Part shown: piece after piece, positions 1 to 7,953 of the stretch
Layout: the number at the start of each line of letters is the position of its first letter
How positions within the stretch are numbered: position 1 is the first letter of the stretch
Assembly (NCBI RefSeq): GCF_003001935.1
Contig: NZ_PVNG01000002.1
Span: forward strand, 248,001-312,000
Direction of reading: 5' to 3'
From: Nonomuraea fuscirosea
GTDB taxonomy: Bacteria; Actinomycetota; Actinomycetes; Streptosporangiales; Streptosporangiaceae
Length of the DNA: 64,000 bases
Translations under genes and position numbers: made by a program
The notes under the pieces: model-generated
What the model was told of the DNA's origin: nothing
The model's input: only the letters and a program-made list of their open reading frames with translations
Database searches by the model: none

Positions 1-1
1 G

Positions 2-919
2 CGCAAACGGCTCGACGAGAGCCCGGTGGCCTCGCTCAAGCTGGCCTCGGGCTGCGACCGGCGCTGCACCTTCTGCGCCATTCCCGCCTTCCGCGGCTCC
101 TACGTCTCCCGTAAGCCCGACGAGCTGCTGGCCGAGGCCGACTGGCTGGCTCACAGGGGGGTGCGCGAGCTGGTCCTGGTGAGCGAGAACTCCACCTCCT
201 ACGGCAAGGACCTGGGCGACCTGCGGGCGCTGGAGAAGCTGCTGCCGGAGCTGGCCGCGGTCGAGGGCATCGAACGGGTGCGGGTCAGCTACCTCCAGCC
301 GGCCGAGCTGCGTCCGGGCCTGATCGAGGTGCTCACCGCCACCGAGGGCGTCGTCCCCTACTTCGACCTGTCCTTCCAGCACGCCAGCGGCACGGTGCTG
401 CGCCGGATGCGCCGCTTCGGCGACCCCGGGCGCTTCCTCGGGCTGCTGGAGTCGGTCCGCGAGCGCGCCCCCGAGGCGGGCGTGCGCTCCAACTTCATCG
501 TGGGCTTCCCCGGCGAGACGGAGGAGGAGTTCGGCGAGCTGGTCGGCTTCCTGGAGCAGGCCAGGCTCGACGTGATCGGCGTGTTCGGCTACTCCGACGA
601 GGACGGCACGGAGGCCGCGGGGCTGCCGGGCAAGCTGGAGCAGGAGGTCGTCGACGAGCGCGTGCGCGTGCTCACCGAACTGGCCGAGGAGCTGACCGCC
701 CAGCGCGCGGAGGAGCGCATCGGCACCGAGGTCGACGTCCTGATCGACGACGACCTCGGCGACGGCGGCTACGAGGGCAGGGCGGCGCACCAGGGCCCGG
801 AGGTGGACGGCTCGGTCACGGTGCAGGGCATCGGCCTGGTCAAGGGGCAGATCGTACGCGCGGTGGTGGTCGACGCCGAGGGGGTTGACCTGATCGCGCG
901 CATCAAGGCCGGCCCATGA
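2..919 (+). CDS. rimO: RimO, ribosomal protein S12 methylthiotransferase (5' truncated)
   Basis: The frame is open from the first bases of the window, so the N-terminal MTTase domain is missing. The visible 305 residues begin just before the radical-SAM signature CDRRCTFC, whose three cysteines would bind the 4Fe-4S cluster that cleaves S-adenosylmethionine. The rest of the radical-SAM barrel follows (for example [11 protein letters not shown]), and a TRAM-like RNA-binding domain occupies roughly the last 65 residues. RimO adds a methylthio group to an aspartate of ribosomal protein S12. MiaB, the tRNA-modifying relative, is encoded at 54663. RimO is preferred here because of the short TRAM-type C-terminus and the pgsA-cinA neighbourhood known for actinobacterial rimO. 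The stop codon overlaps the pgsA start (ATGA), which suggests translational coupling. Confidence 0.93.
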   Translation, partial: RKRLDESPVASLKLASGCDRRCTFCAIPAFRGSYVSRKPDELLAEADWLAHRGVRELVLVSENSTSYGKDLGDLRALEKLLPELAAVEGIERVRVSYLQPAELRPGLIEVLTATEGVVPYFDLSFQHASGTVLRRMRRFGDPGRFLGLLESVRERAPEAGVRSNFIVGFPGETEEEFGELVGFLEQARLDVIGVFGYSDEDGTEAAGLPGKLEQEVVDERVRVLTELAEELTAQRAEERIGTEVDVLIDDDLGDGGYEGRAAHQGPEVDGSVTVQGIGLVKGQIVRAVVVDAEGVDLIARIKAGP

Positions 920-1488
920 AAAGGGACGAGCGCCGCGTGGTAAGCCCGTGGAACATCGCCAACGTCCTCACGGTCCTCCGGTTGGTGCTCGTCCCCTTCT
1001 TCGTCGTCTGTCTCTTCCTGCCGGGCACGGGCTGGCGCCTGGGCGCGCTGGCGCTGTTCGGGGTGGCCTCGCTGACCGATCACCTCGACGGCGAGCTGGC
1101 CCGGCGCTACGGCCTCATCACCGACTTCGGCAAGATCGCCGACCCGATCGCCGACAAGGCGCTCACCGGGGCGGCGCTGGTGAGCCTGTCGATCCTCGGC
1201 GAGCTGCCCTGGTGGGTCACGATCGTCATCGTCGGCCGGGAGGTGGCCATCACCGGGCTGCGGTTCGTGCTGCTGCGGCACGCGGTCATCCCGGCCAGCT
1301 ACGGCGGCAAGGTCAAGACCGTGCTGCAGATCGCCGCCATCGTGCTCTATCTCCTGCCCGGCATTCCCGACCCCGTCAAGTGGGTGGTGATGGGCGGAGC
1401 GGTCGTCGTGACCGTGGGCACGGGCGTCGACTACATCTTCAGGGCCGTGCGACTGCGTCAAGTGGCCAAACGGGCACGCGGGGAGTGA
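916..1488 (+). CDS. pgsA: PgsA-type CDP-diacylglycerol-glycerol-3-phosphate 3-phosphatidyltransferase
   Basis: This 190-residue integral membrane enzyme carries the full CDP-alcohol phosphotransferase motif D-x2-DG-x2-AR-x8-G-x3-D-x3-D, seen as [10 protein letters not shown] followed by GKIADPIAD near residues 55-80. Several hydrophobic helices surround it. The family transfers a phosphatidyl group from CDP-diacylglycerol to an alcohol; the pgsA assignment (phosphatidylglycerophosphate synthesis) rests on its length and its place between rimO and cinA, the usual actinobacterial order. The ATG at 916 overlaps the rimO stop, so the two are probably co-translated. Substrate choice among glycerol-3-phosphate, inositol and related alcohols cannot be proved from sequence alone. 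Confidence 0.9.
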   Translation: MKRDERRVVSPWNIANVLTVLRLVLVPFFVVCLFLPGTGWRLGALALFGVASLTDHLDGELARRYGLITDFGKIADPIADKALTGAALVSLSILGELPWWVTIVIVGREVAITGLRFVLLRHAVIPASYGGKVKTVLQIAAIVLYLLPGIPDPVKWVVMGGAVVVTVGTGVDYIFRAVRLRQVAKRARGE

Positions 1489-1491
1489 TCG

Positions 1492-1983
1492 ATGGCGGAT
1501 GTGGCCGAGGTGCTGGCGACGCTGGTGGAGCGGCGGGCCACGGTGGCCGTGGCGGAGTCGCTGACCGGAGGGCTCATCGGGGCCGCGATCACCGCGGTGT
1601 CCGGCTCCTCCAAGGCGTTCAGGGGCGGGGTGATCTCCTACGCCACCGATCTCAAGCACGAGCTGCTGGGGGTGCCGGGTGAGCTGCTGGAGCGCGAGGG
1701 GGCCGTGCATCCGCAGGTGGCGGCCGGCATGGCGGCGGGGGTCGCGCGGGTGTGCGGGGCGACGTACGGGCTGGCGGTGACGGGGGTCGCGGGGCCCGAG
1801 CCGCAGGACGGCAAGGCGGTCGGCACCGTCTTCGTGGCCGTGGCGGGGCCCGGCGGGCAGATTTGGGCCCGGGAATTGAGACTTGAAGGGTCGCGTGAAC
1901 GTATCAGGGTAGAGACGGTGGACGAGGCAGTCGATCTACTGTCAGGTGTGCTGAAGGCGAACATAGGGGAACATTCCGGGTGA
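1492..1983 (+). CDS. cinA: CinA C-terminal domain protein (nicotinamide-nucleotide amidase type)
   Basis: A stand-alone CinA-C/PncC domain of 163 residues, without the N-terminal MoaB-like domain of full CinA. Family motifs AESLTGG (about residues 20-26), GGVISYAT and TGVAGPE are intact. Proteins of this type deamidate nicotinamide mononucleotide in the pyridine-nucleotide cycle. The start lies 3 bp after pgsA, with GGGGAG-like sequence overlapping the pgsA end, so it belongs to the rimO-pgsA-cinA unit. The 286 bp after it, up to clgR, show no other gene. Confidence 0.9.
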   Translation: MADVAEVLATLVERRATVAVAESLTGGLIGAAITAVSGSSKAFRGGVISYATDLKHELLGVPGELLEREGAVHPQVAAGMAAGVARVCGATYGLAVTGVAGPEPQDGKAVGTVFVAVAGPGGQIWARELRLEGSRERIRVETVDEAVDLLSGVLKANIGEHSG

Positions 1984-2269
1984 TTACCGTGTTACGTCCC
2001 GAGCGAACATCCGAGGCACGGTCTGACGCGGTGTCGGTGGATACGGGTACGGTGGAGCTGTGAGTGAGGTCCGTGAGCCAACTGCAAGCACCGAGCGCCC
2101 GGCAGGCGGGCCTGATGAGTCGCGCAACGAGGCACGAGCGGCGGTCCAGGGGCGGAGTCGCCCAGTGATGACGGCGAGGAGTATGTACGAAGCGAAGAAG
2201 CAAAATGTGCGGCACGAACCGATCGCGCGGGGCGTGGTGAAGACATCCGCGCCGGGGAGGGAGCGACAG

Positions 2270-2629
2270 ATGATTCTGCTGCGTCAGCTGCTCGGCGACG
2301 TGCTGAGGCGGTTGCGGGTGCGGCAAGGGCGCACGCTGCGCGAGGTGTCGACACTGGCACGCGTCTCGCTCGGCTACCTGTCCGAGGTGGAGCGTGGCCA
2401 GAAGGAGGCCTCGTCCGAGCTGCTCGCGTCCATTTGCGGCGCGCTCGGGGTGCCGCTTTCGCAGGTGCTGCGTGAGGTTTCCGACCAGTTCGCGCTGGCG
2501 GAGCTCCAGGCTGCCCCTGTGCTCGCCGACGTGCCCGAGCACGAGCGACTTGCCCTCTCCGAGACGGTTCCGCCCGGGTCGATCTCCGACTCCGTGTTCC
2601 CCGAAGTCAAGGACATGGTGGCCGCCTAA
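2270..2629 (+). CDS. clgR: ClgR-type XRE-family transcriptional regulator
   Basis: A 119-residue helix-turn-helix protein. The HTH spans about residues 15-60 and includes GRTLREVSTLARVSLGYLSE and the recognition-helix end EVERGQKEASSELL, which closely matches what I remember of actinobacterial ClgR, an activator of clp protease and other stress genes. The open frame extends upstream to 2060, but the ATG at 2270 is chosen: it has a strong AGGGAG ribosome-binding site six to eight bases upstream, and known family members start at this MILLR-like sequence. The C-terminus is short. The cinA-clgR-recA neighbourhood is also typical, although here recA lies 36 kb away. The stop codon overlaps the convergent nei stop. 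Confidence 0.88.
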   Translation: MILLRQLLGDVLRRLRVRQGRTLREVSTLARVSLGYLSEVERGQKEASSELLASICGALGVPLSQVLREVSDQFALAELQAAPVLADVPEHERLALSETVPPGSISDSVFPEVKDMVAA

Positions 2630-3405
2630 CGCGGCTGGCAGCCCGCACACCACAGGATCAGCCGTTCCTGTGGCCGCATCCCCATCTCCCCGCGGCTGAT
2701 GCGGGTGCCGCATCGGCGACAGGGCCTCCCCGCCCTGCCGTAGACCCACGTCGCGTTCGCCGGGCGGCGATCGCCTGTGGTGACCGTGCCCGCGTGTGCC
2801 TTGTTGGCGTCCAGCAGCCGCTGGGCCAGTGCCACCAGCCCGTCGAGATCCTCGATCTCCCCGACCTTCTTCCACGGCCAGACCCCGCGCAGGAACAGGG
2901 TCTCGGCGCGAAAGATCGTGCCGATCCCCGCCAGGTTGCGCTGATCGAGCAGCGCCTCCCCGATGGTCCTGCCGGGCGCCGCTCGCAGCCTCCGCACGGC
3001 CTCGTCCGGGTCCCAGTCGGCCCCCAGCAGATCCGGCCCCAGGTGGCCCACCAGGCGTGCCTCGTCGCCGGTCCTGACCAGGTCCACCATTCCCAGCCTG
3101 ACGCCGACCGCCTGCCACTCCGCGTTCGCCAGGATCAGCCGTACCCGGTCGCCGGGGGCGGTGCGCCGGCCGGCGGGCGTGACCAGCCAGCTTCCGTCCA
3201 TGCGCAGGTGGGTGTGCACGGTCAGGCCGCCCTCGACGCGGGTGAGCAGATGCTTGCCGCGTGAGAGGGTGGTGAGGACCGCGCGGCCGGTGAGGTCGGC
3301 GGTGGCGTGCTGCGGGACCCGGAAGTCCGACCGGGTGAGCGTGCGCCCGTCGAGCGCGCCTCTGAGGCGGGCGGCGGTGCGGTAGACGGCATCTCCCTCA
3401 GGCAC
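2626..3405 (-). CDS. nei: Fpg/Nei-family DNA glycosylase (endonuclease VIII type)
   Basis: The 259-residue protein begins MPEGD, so after methionine removal Pro1 and Glu2 give the catalytic N-terminus of bifunctional DNA glycosylase/AP lyases. The third and fourth residues (GD) fit the Nei branch rather than Fpg, which usually has PELPE. The helix-two-turns-helix region and a C-terminal zinc finger (CRRCGTRIS ... CAGC) are complete. It excises oxidised bases and nicks the abasic strand. The GTG start at 3405 has GGAGAG directly before it. Its 3' end overlaps the clgR stop codon tail to tail. In mycobacteria a nei gene lies beside lhr; here lhr lies at 31037-36040. Confidence 0.9.
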   Translation of the reverse strand: MPEGDAVYRTAARLRGALDGRTLTRSDFRVPQHATADLTGRAVLTTLSRGKHLLTRVEGGLTVHTHLRMDGSWLVTPAGRRTAPGDRVRLILANAEWQAVGVRLGMVDLVRTGDEARLVGHLGPDLLGADWDPDEAVRRLRAAPGRTIGEALLDQRNLAGIGTIFRAETLFLRGVWPWKKVGEIEDLDGLVALAQRLLDANKAHAGTVTTGDRRPANATWVYGRAGRPCRRCGTRISRGEMGMRPQERLILWCAGCQPR

Positions 3406-3571
3406 CTCTCCAGTCTAAGAAGCCCGAGAAGCCGGTGTCGTGGCCGCGTCCGCTTGACCGGCCCAGAGGGGTTCCCGGCAGGGCTTCGCGTCAATGATTC
3501 GCTGCTTTTGCGGGGGTTCGTGGCCATAATGGCGATCAGGAGACGGCCTTGACGGAAGGCTTGAGCACGGC

Positions 3572-5497
3572 ATGCCGGAGATCACTGATTTACGTGCGGG
3601 AGATCCCGCGGAGGTCGCGGGTTATCGGCTGAACGGGCGGCTGGCGCCCGGGGTGTTCGCCGGGCGGTCGAGGACCGGAGAGCCGGTCCTGGTGCGATTA
3701 TTACCGGCCGAGGTCGACCCGGAGACGTTCCTGCGGGAGATGGAACCGGTGCGGGCGGTCTCGGCGGTCGGCACGGCCCAGGTCCTGGACGCGGGCGTGC
3801 AGGGCGAGCAGGCGTATCTGGTGGCCGAATGGGTGGACGGCCCCTCGCTGGCGGAGGTCGGCGGTTCGGTCGACGGGGTGGGGCTGCACCGGCTGGCGGC
3901 CGGGACGATCACGGCGCTGGTCGCGCTGCACCAGGCGGGGCTGGTGCACGGCGACATCAGGCCGGGCAACGTGCTGCTGGGGCCCGACGGGCCCCGGGTG
4001 GCCGACGCGGGGCTGGAACACGCGATGGCGCAGGCGTCGGTGTCGACGCGGAAGGTCGCGGTGCCGGCCTACACCGCCCCCGAGCGGCTGGAAGGCGGCA
4101 CGGCGGGGCCGGCGGCGGACGTGTTCTCGTGGGCGGCGACGATGGTGTTCGCGGTCAGCGGAGCTTCGCCCTTCGAGGGCGGGTCGATGGCGGAGACCGT
4201 GGCTCGGATCACCGGCGGTCAGGCGGACCTGCCGGAGCTGGGGGAGTTGCACGGACTGATCGTGGCCTGCCTGGACCACGATCCCGAGGCGCGGCCGGCG
4301 GCCAGCGAGGTGCTGCTGCGGCTGGTCGGGCAGACCTCGTTGCTGACCGGGCGGGTGGACGGCGGCCCCGCCGAGGCCCCGGCCCCGCCGCCCCGGCGCG
4401 GCCGGAGCGTGCTCGCGCTGACCGCCGCGTTCGTGGCCGGGGCGCTGGTGTCGGCCGTGGGGTTCCAGGTGCTGACCGGCGACCGCCCCGCGACCAGGGG
4501 TACGGCCGCCACCGCCAAGCCGACGAGCGCCGTCACGCCCGCGCCCGGCGCCGCCCCCACGCCCACGATCACCTCGGTGCAGACCGAGGCGCCGTCGGAC
4601 GACGTGAAGAAGAAGGGCCTGACCGACACGAAATTGAAGGATGTCGCCGTGACTCTGCACGAGCATCCTGACGACTCGATGCGGCTGGTCTCCTACCTGG
4701 GCTCCGGCGGTAAGTTCTCCAGCTTCGCCAGGCCGCCCGCCGGGGAGTTCAAGGAGGTGGGCAGCTACGAGCAGCCCGTCCTCTCACCCGGCGGCGACTG
4801 GGTGGCGCTCAACCCCATGCTGAAGTTCCAGACCTCCGAGCTGGACCAGATCAAGTTCGTCCGGATGTCCACCGGAGAGTCCTTCGTCGTCAGCACCGTC
4901 AAGAAGCCCCTGCAGGGCCTGACGCCCGTCTGGTCCAGGGACGGCGGCCGGCTGCTGGTCTCGGTCTACGACCAGGACAAGGAGCGGCGGCTGGTCGGGT
5001 TCGTGGTGATCGAGCTGGCCACCAGGAAGGCCGTGCACGTCGAGACCGAATACACCGACAACCCCTCCCTGTACTACAACTTCGCCCCCGACGGCACGAT
5101 CGTGCGCGGATTCTGGGACGGCAAGAACTCCGGGATCGAGTTCTACGACACGTCCGGCGAGGTCACCAAGACCATGCACTGGGTGGGCCTGCCGCGCGGC
5201 GGCGAGTGGTTCTCCCCGTCCGGCAAGCGGCTGGCCACCGTCTGCCCGAACGGCAAGGAGCTGTGCGTGTGGGATCTCGCGACCGGCGCGCGGCAGGCGA
5301 CGGTCGACTTCGGCGACGCCAAGGGCTCCTTCCTCGGCTGGTTCAACGAGAAACACCTGATGGTGCAGGATCCGGGCAAGAAGAAGACCCAGCAAATCAA
5401 GATCATCGACTTCATCGGCGATGTCAAGCGGGTGCTGGCCGACCTGGCGACGGACGGCCCGGTGCTGCTCCAGTTCGCCCGCGTGCCGCGGTCATGA
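3572..5497 (+). CDS. Membrane protein kinase-like protein, predicted pseudokinase, with extracytoplasmic propeller-like domain
   Basis: The 641-residue protein has a Hanks-type kinase fold at about residues 15-255, one transmembrane segment near 278-300, a Thr/Pro/Ala-rich linker, and a C-terminal domain of repeated blades (motifs such as PVWSRDGGRLL) resembling TolB/WD-type propellers. Key kinase residues are changed. The glycine loop is degraded (RLAPGVFAG), the VAIK lysine is Arg41 (VLVRLL), HRD is HGD at 125-127, the catalytic-loop lysine is Arg129 (DIRPGN) and DFG is DAG at 144-146. The aspartates remain, so weak activity is possible, but a pseudokinase scaffold or sensor is the better reading. 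Its ATGA stop overlaps the start of the intact paralogue downstream, with which it is homologous along its whole length. Confidence 0.85.
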   Translation: MPEITDLRAGDPAEVAGYRLNGRLAPGVFAGRSRTGEPVLVRLLPAEVDPETFLREMEPVRAVSAVGTAQVLDAGVQGEQAYLVAEWVDGPSLAEVGGSVDGVGLHRLAAGTITALVALHQAGLVHGDIRPGNVLLGPDGPRVADAGLEHAMAQASVSTRKVAVPAYTAPERLEGGTAGPAADVFSWAATMVFAVSGASPFEGGSMAETVARITGGQADLPELGELHGLIVACLDHDPEARPAASEVLLRLVGQTSLLTGRVDGGPAEAPAPPPRRGRSVLALTAAFVAGALVSAVGFQVLTGDRPATRGTAATAKPTSAVTPAPGAAPTPTITSVQTEAPSDDVKKKGLTDTKLKDVAVTLHEHPDDSMRLVSYLGSGGKFSSFARPPAGEFKEVGSYEQPVLSPGGDWVALNPMLKFQTSELDQIKFVRMSTGESFVVSTVKKPLQGLTPVWSRDGGRLLVSVYDQDKERRLVGFVVIELATRKAVHVETEYTDNPSLYYNFAPDGTIVRGFWDGKNSGIEFYDTSGEVTKTMHWVGLPRGGEWFSPSGKRLATVCPNGKELCVWDLATGARQATVDFGDAKGSFLGWFNEKHLMVQDPGKKKTQQIKIIDFIGDVKRVLADLATDGPVLLQFARVPRS

Positions 5498-7473
5498 GGC
5501 CGCTGCTCGCGCACGATCCCGTCCAGGTGGGGGAGCACCGCGTGGTCGGGCGGCTCGGCGTGGGCGGGCAGGGCGTCGTCTACCTGGGCGAGTCGCCCGG
5601 TGGCGGGCGGGTGGCGATCAAGATGCTGGGAGCGGAGCTGGACGACGCCGAGGCCCGCTCGCGCTTCCGGCAGGAGGTCGGGTACGCGCGGCGGGTCAAG
5701 GCGTTCTGCACCGCGCAGGTGCTGGCCAGCGGCGAGCTCGACGGCATGCCGTACGTGGTGAGCGAGTACGTCGACGGCCCCTCCCTGGCGAGTGTGATCA
5801 TGGACAGGGGGCCGCTGCGCGGGGCCGAGCTGCGCCGGCTGGCGATCGGGACGCTGACCGCGCTGGCCGCGATCCACCAGGCCGGGGTGGTGCACCGGGA
5901 CTTCAAGCCGGGCAACGTGCTGCTCAGCAGGGACGGGCCGCGGGTGATCGACTTCGGCATCTCGCGGGCCCTGGAGGAGACCGAGGCCGGCGGGGAGCTC
6001 GTCGGGACGCCGCCGTACATGGCGCCCGAGCAGTTCGCCGACCGGCCGGTGGGCCGGGCCGCGGACCTGTTCGCCTGGGCCTCGACCATGGTGGCCGCCG
6101 CCAACGGCCGGCCGCCGTTCGGCACCGGCGACGTGGCCGCGCTGATCACCCGCATCCTGCACCAGGAGCCCGACCTCGGTGAGCTCGACGGCGACCTGCG
6201 CGAGCTGGCCGCCCGCTGCCTGGCCAAGGACCCCGCGGCCAGGCCCACGGCCGCGCAGGCGCTGCTCACCCTGCTCGGGCACCCCGTTCCCGAACGGACG
6301 CCGCGCCACCCGGGCGAACTGCTGGCCGAGGGCCAGGAGTCGGCGGCCCCGCCGAGCGGCGCTCCGCGATCGGCCGGCGGGTCGCGGTCGGATGAGGGAC
6401 GGGAGGCGGAGGCCGGGGAGCAGGTTTCCGCGGCTTCCGGGTGGCGCGGGAGGTGGCCGGTGGTGGCGGGGGCGGTGGTCACGGCCCTGGTCGTCGTCGC
6501 GGCGGTGCTGCTGCTGTTCCCGCGTTCTCAGCCGGAGCCGCGACCGCCCGCCGCCACCGCGCCGGCGTCGGTGCCGCTGCCGACGCCGCGCCCGGGGGAC
6601 ATGGCGCGCACGTCCACCACCGAGGTGAAGATCCCCGGCACCGGGATCACGCTGCACGAGAACCCCGCCGACCCCCTCTGGGTCTCCTCCTACCGCGACG
6701 AGCGCGACGGGGTCGGCTACACGACCTACACGCGCGACCCCGCCACCGGGGCCTTCGGCTTCTTCGGCGCCTGGGAGGAGCCGATCGTGGCGCCGGGCGG
6801 CCGCTACGTGGCCTCACTGTCGGTGACCCGCTTCCGGCGCAGCGGCTTCGAGTTCATCCGGATCCGCGACCGGGCCACCGGCCAGGACCGGGAGCTGCGC
6901 ACGGTGGACAAGCCCGCCACGCTGTTCGAGCCGGTCTGGTCCGCCGACGGACGGCGGCTGCTCGCGACTGTCACCGACGACAAGGCCAAGGCCCAGGGTT
7001 TCGCGGTGATCGACGTGGTCGCGGGGGAGGTCAGGACCGTCGAGGTGGCGGACGCGGCCGAGACCAGGTTCGCGTGGGGCTCCGGCGACAGCGTCCTCTA
7101 CCAGGCGACCGGTGAGGTGATCAGGGCGCTGGACCTTCAGGGCAGGAAGCTGCGGGAGTTCCCCGGCAAGCTCTCACCGGGCGGAGCCGTGCGTACGCCG
7201 ATCGGCACGGTCTTCGGCACCGAGTGCCCCGGCAACGCGCGCGACGTCTGCTTCCTCGACGAGATGAGCGGCGCCGAGAAGGGCGAGGCCCGGCTGGGGA
7301 AGGGGGCCGCCTTCCGCGGCTGGCTGGACGAGCGCCATCTGCTGGTCACCATCCGCTCCGGCGACGACTTCCGCGTGGTCATCGCGGACGAGACCGGCCG
7401 GACCGTGCGGACCCTGGCCACCGGCCCCGCGTCCGTGGTCGACAAGGTCCGCTTCTGGTACACGAGGAAGTGA
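5494..7473 (+). CDS. Transmembrane Ser/Thr protein kinase with extracytoplasmic propeller-like sensor domain
   Basis: The 659-residue protein keeps every kinase motif: GVGGQG glycine loop (about 22-27), VAIK lysine 43, helix-C glutamate near 61, HRDFKPGN at 134-141, DFG at 153-155 and APEQ in the activation segment. A Pro/Ala/Arg-rich juxtamembrane stretch leads to one membrane helix near 320-345. The outer domain has repeated blade-like motifs, for example EPVWSADGRRLLATV. The start is ATG 5494, overlapping the upstream pseudokinase stop; longer in-frame extensions only run into that gene. The two genes look like a tandem duplication in which one copy lost its catalytic residues. They probably form a coupled receptor pair, but the ligand and targets are unknown. 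Confidence 0.9.
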   Translation: MRPLLAHDPVQVGEHRVVGRLGVGGQGVVYLGESPGGGRVAIKMLGAELDDAEARSRFRQEVGYARRVKAFCTAQVLASGELDGMPYVVSEYVDGPSLASVIMDRGPLRGAELRRLAIGTLTALAAIHQAGVVHRDFKPGNVLLSRDGPRVIDFGISRALEETEAGGELVGTPPYMAPEQFADRPVGRAADLFAWASTMVAAANGRPPFGTGDVAALITRILHQEPDLGELDGDLRELAARCLAKDPAARPTAAQALLTLLGHPVPERTPRHPGELLAEGQESAAPPSGAPRSAGGSRSDEGREAEAGEQVSAASGWRGRWPVVAGAVVTALVVVAAVLLLFPRSQPEPRPPAATAPASVPLPTPRPGDMARTSTTEVKIPGTGITLHENPADPLWVSSYRDERDGVGYTTYTRDPATGAFGFFGAWEEPIVAPGGRYVASLSVTRFRRSGFEFIRIRDRATGQDRELRTVDKPATLFEPVWSADGRRLLATVTDDKAKAQGFAVIDVVAGEVRTVEVADAAETRFAWGSGDSVLYQATGEVIRALDLQGRKLREFPGKLSPGGAVRTPIGTVFGTECPGNARDVCFLDEMSGAEKGEARLGKGAAFRGWLDERHLLVTIRSGDDFRVVIADETGRTVRTLATGPASVVDKVRFWYTRK

Positions 7474-7495
7474 CCACGGGCCGCCGGGGGAGGGG

Positions 7496-7945
7496 TCAGT
7501 CCCAGGCGGCGGGGTCGGAGGCGAGCAGGCGGACGCGCTCGGGCAGCGCTCCCGAGGCCACCTGCTCCAGCGTGACCTCCTCCAGGATCGAGCGCTCGGT
7601 CGCCCGCAACGCGATCCACACCTGCTGCAGCGACTCGGCGGGCCCCCGGTAGCCGACGTGCTCGGGCCGCTCGCCGCGGACGTTGGCCAGCGGGCCGTCC
7701 ACCGCCCTGATGACGTCGGCCAGGGAGATCTCGGCGGCGGGCCGGGCCAGCACGTAGCCGCCCTCGGGGCCGCGCTGGCCGCGGACGAGCCCGGCGCGGC
7801 GCATCTGGAGCAGGATGTTCTCCAGGTATTTGGGCGGCATGTCCTGCTCTTTGGCGAGCTCGCCCACAGTGGTCGGACCCGCACCGGCTGCGGCGAGTTC
7901 GGCTGCGGCGCGAAGGGCGTAGTCGACACGAGCGGATAGGCGCAT
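7496..7945 (-). CDS. Rrf2-family transcriptional regulator without cysteines
   Basis: This 149-residue protein has the Rrf2 winged helix: MRLSARVDYALRA at the N-terminus, PPKYLENILLQMRRAGLV as the DNA-reading part, and RGPEGGYVLARP as the wing. Rrf2 proteins such as IscR, NsrR and RsrR ligate Fe-S clusters with cysteines in the C-terminal half; this sequence contains no cysteine at all, so Fe-S sensing of that kind is ruled out. CymR-like cluster-free members are the nearest functional analogy. It begins 8 bp after the end of the membrane EEP protein on the same strand, so the two may be co-transcribed. It is convergent with the kinase gene, with only 22 bp between the stops. Confidence 0.88.
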   Translation of the reverse strand: MRLSARVDYALRAAAELAAAGAGPTTVGELAKEQDMPPKYLENILLQMRRAGLVRGQRGPEGGYVLARPAAEISLADVIRAVDGPLANVRGERPEHVGYRGPAESLQQVWIALRATERSILEEVTLEQVASGALPERVRLLASDPAAWD

Positions 7946-7953
7946 GTTCTCGA

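Noticed and set aside
2060..2269. Upstream extension of clgR from the GTG at 2060
   Set aside because: The extra 70 residues look random, and the ATG at 2270 has a strong ribosome-binding site and the known family start.
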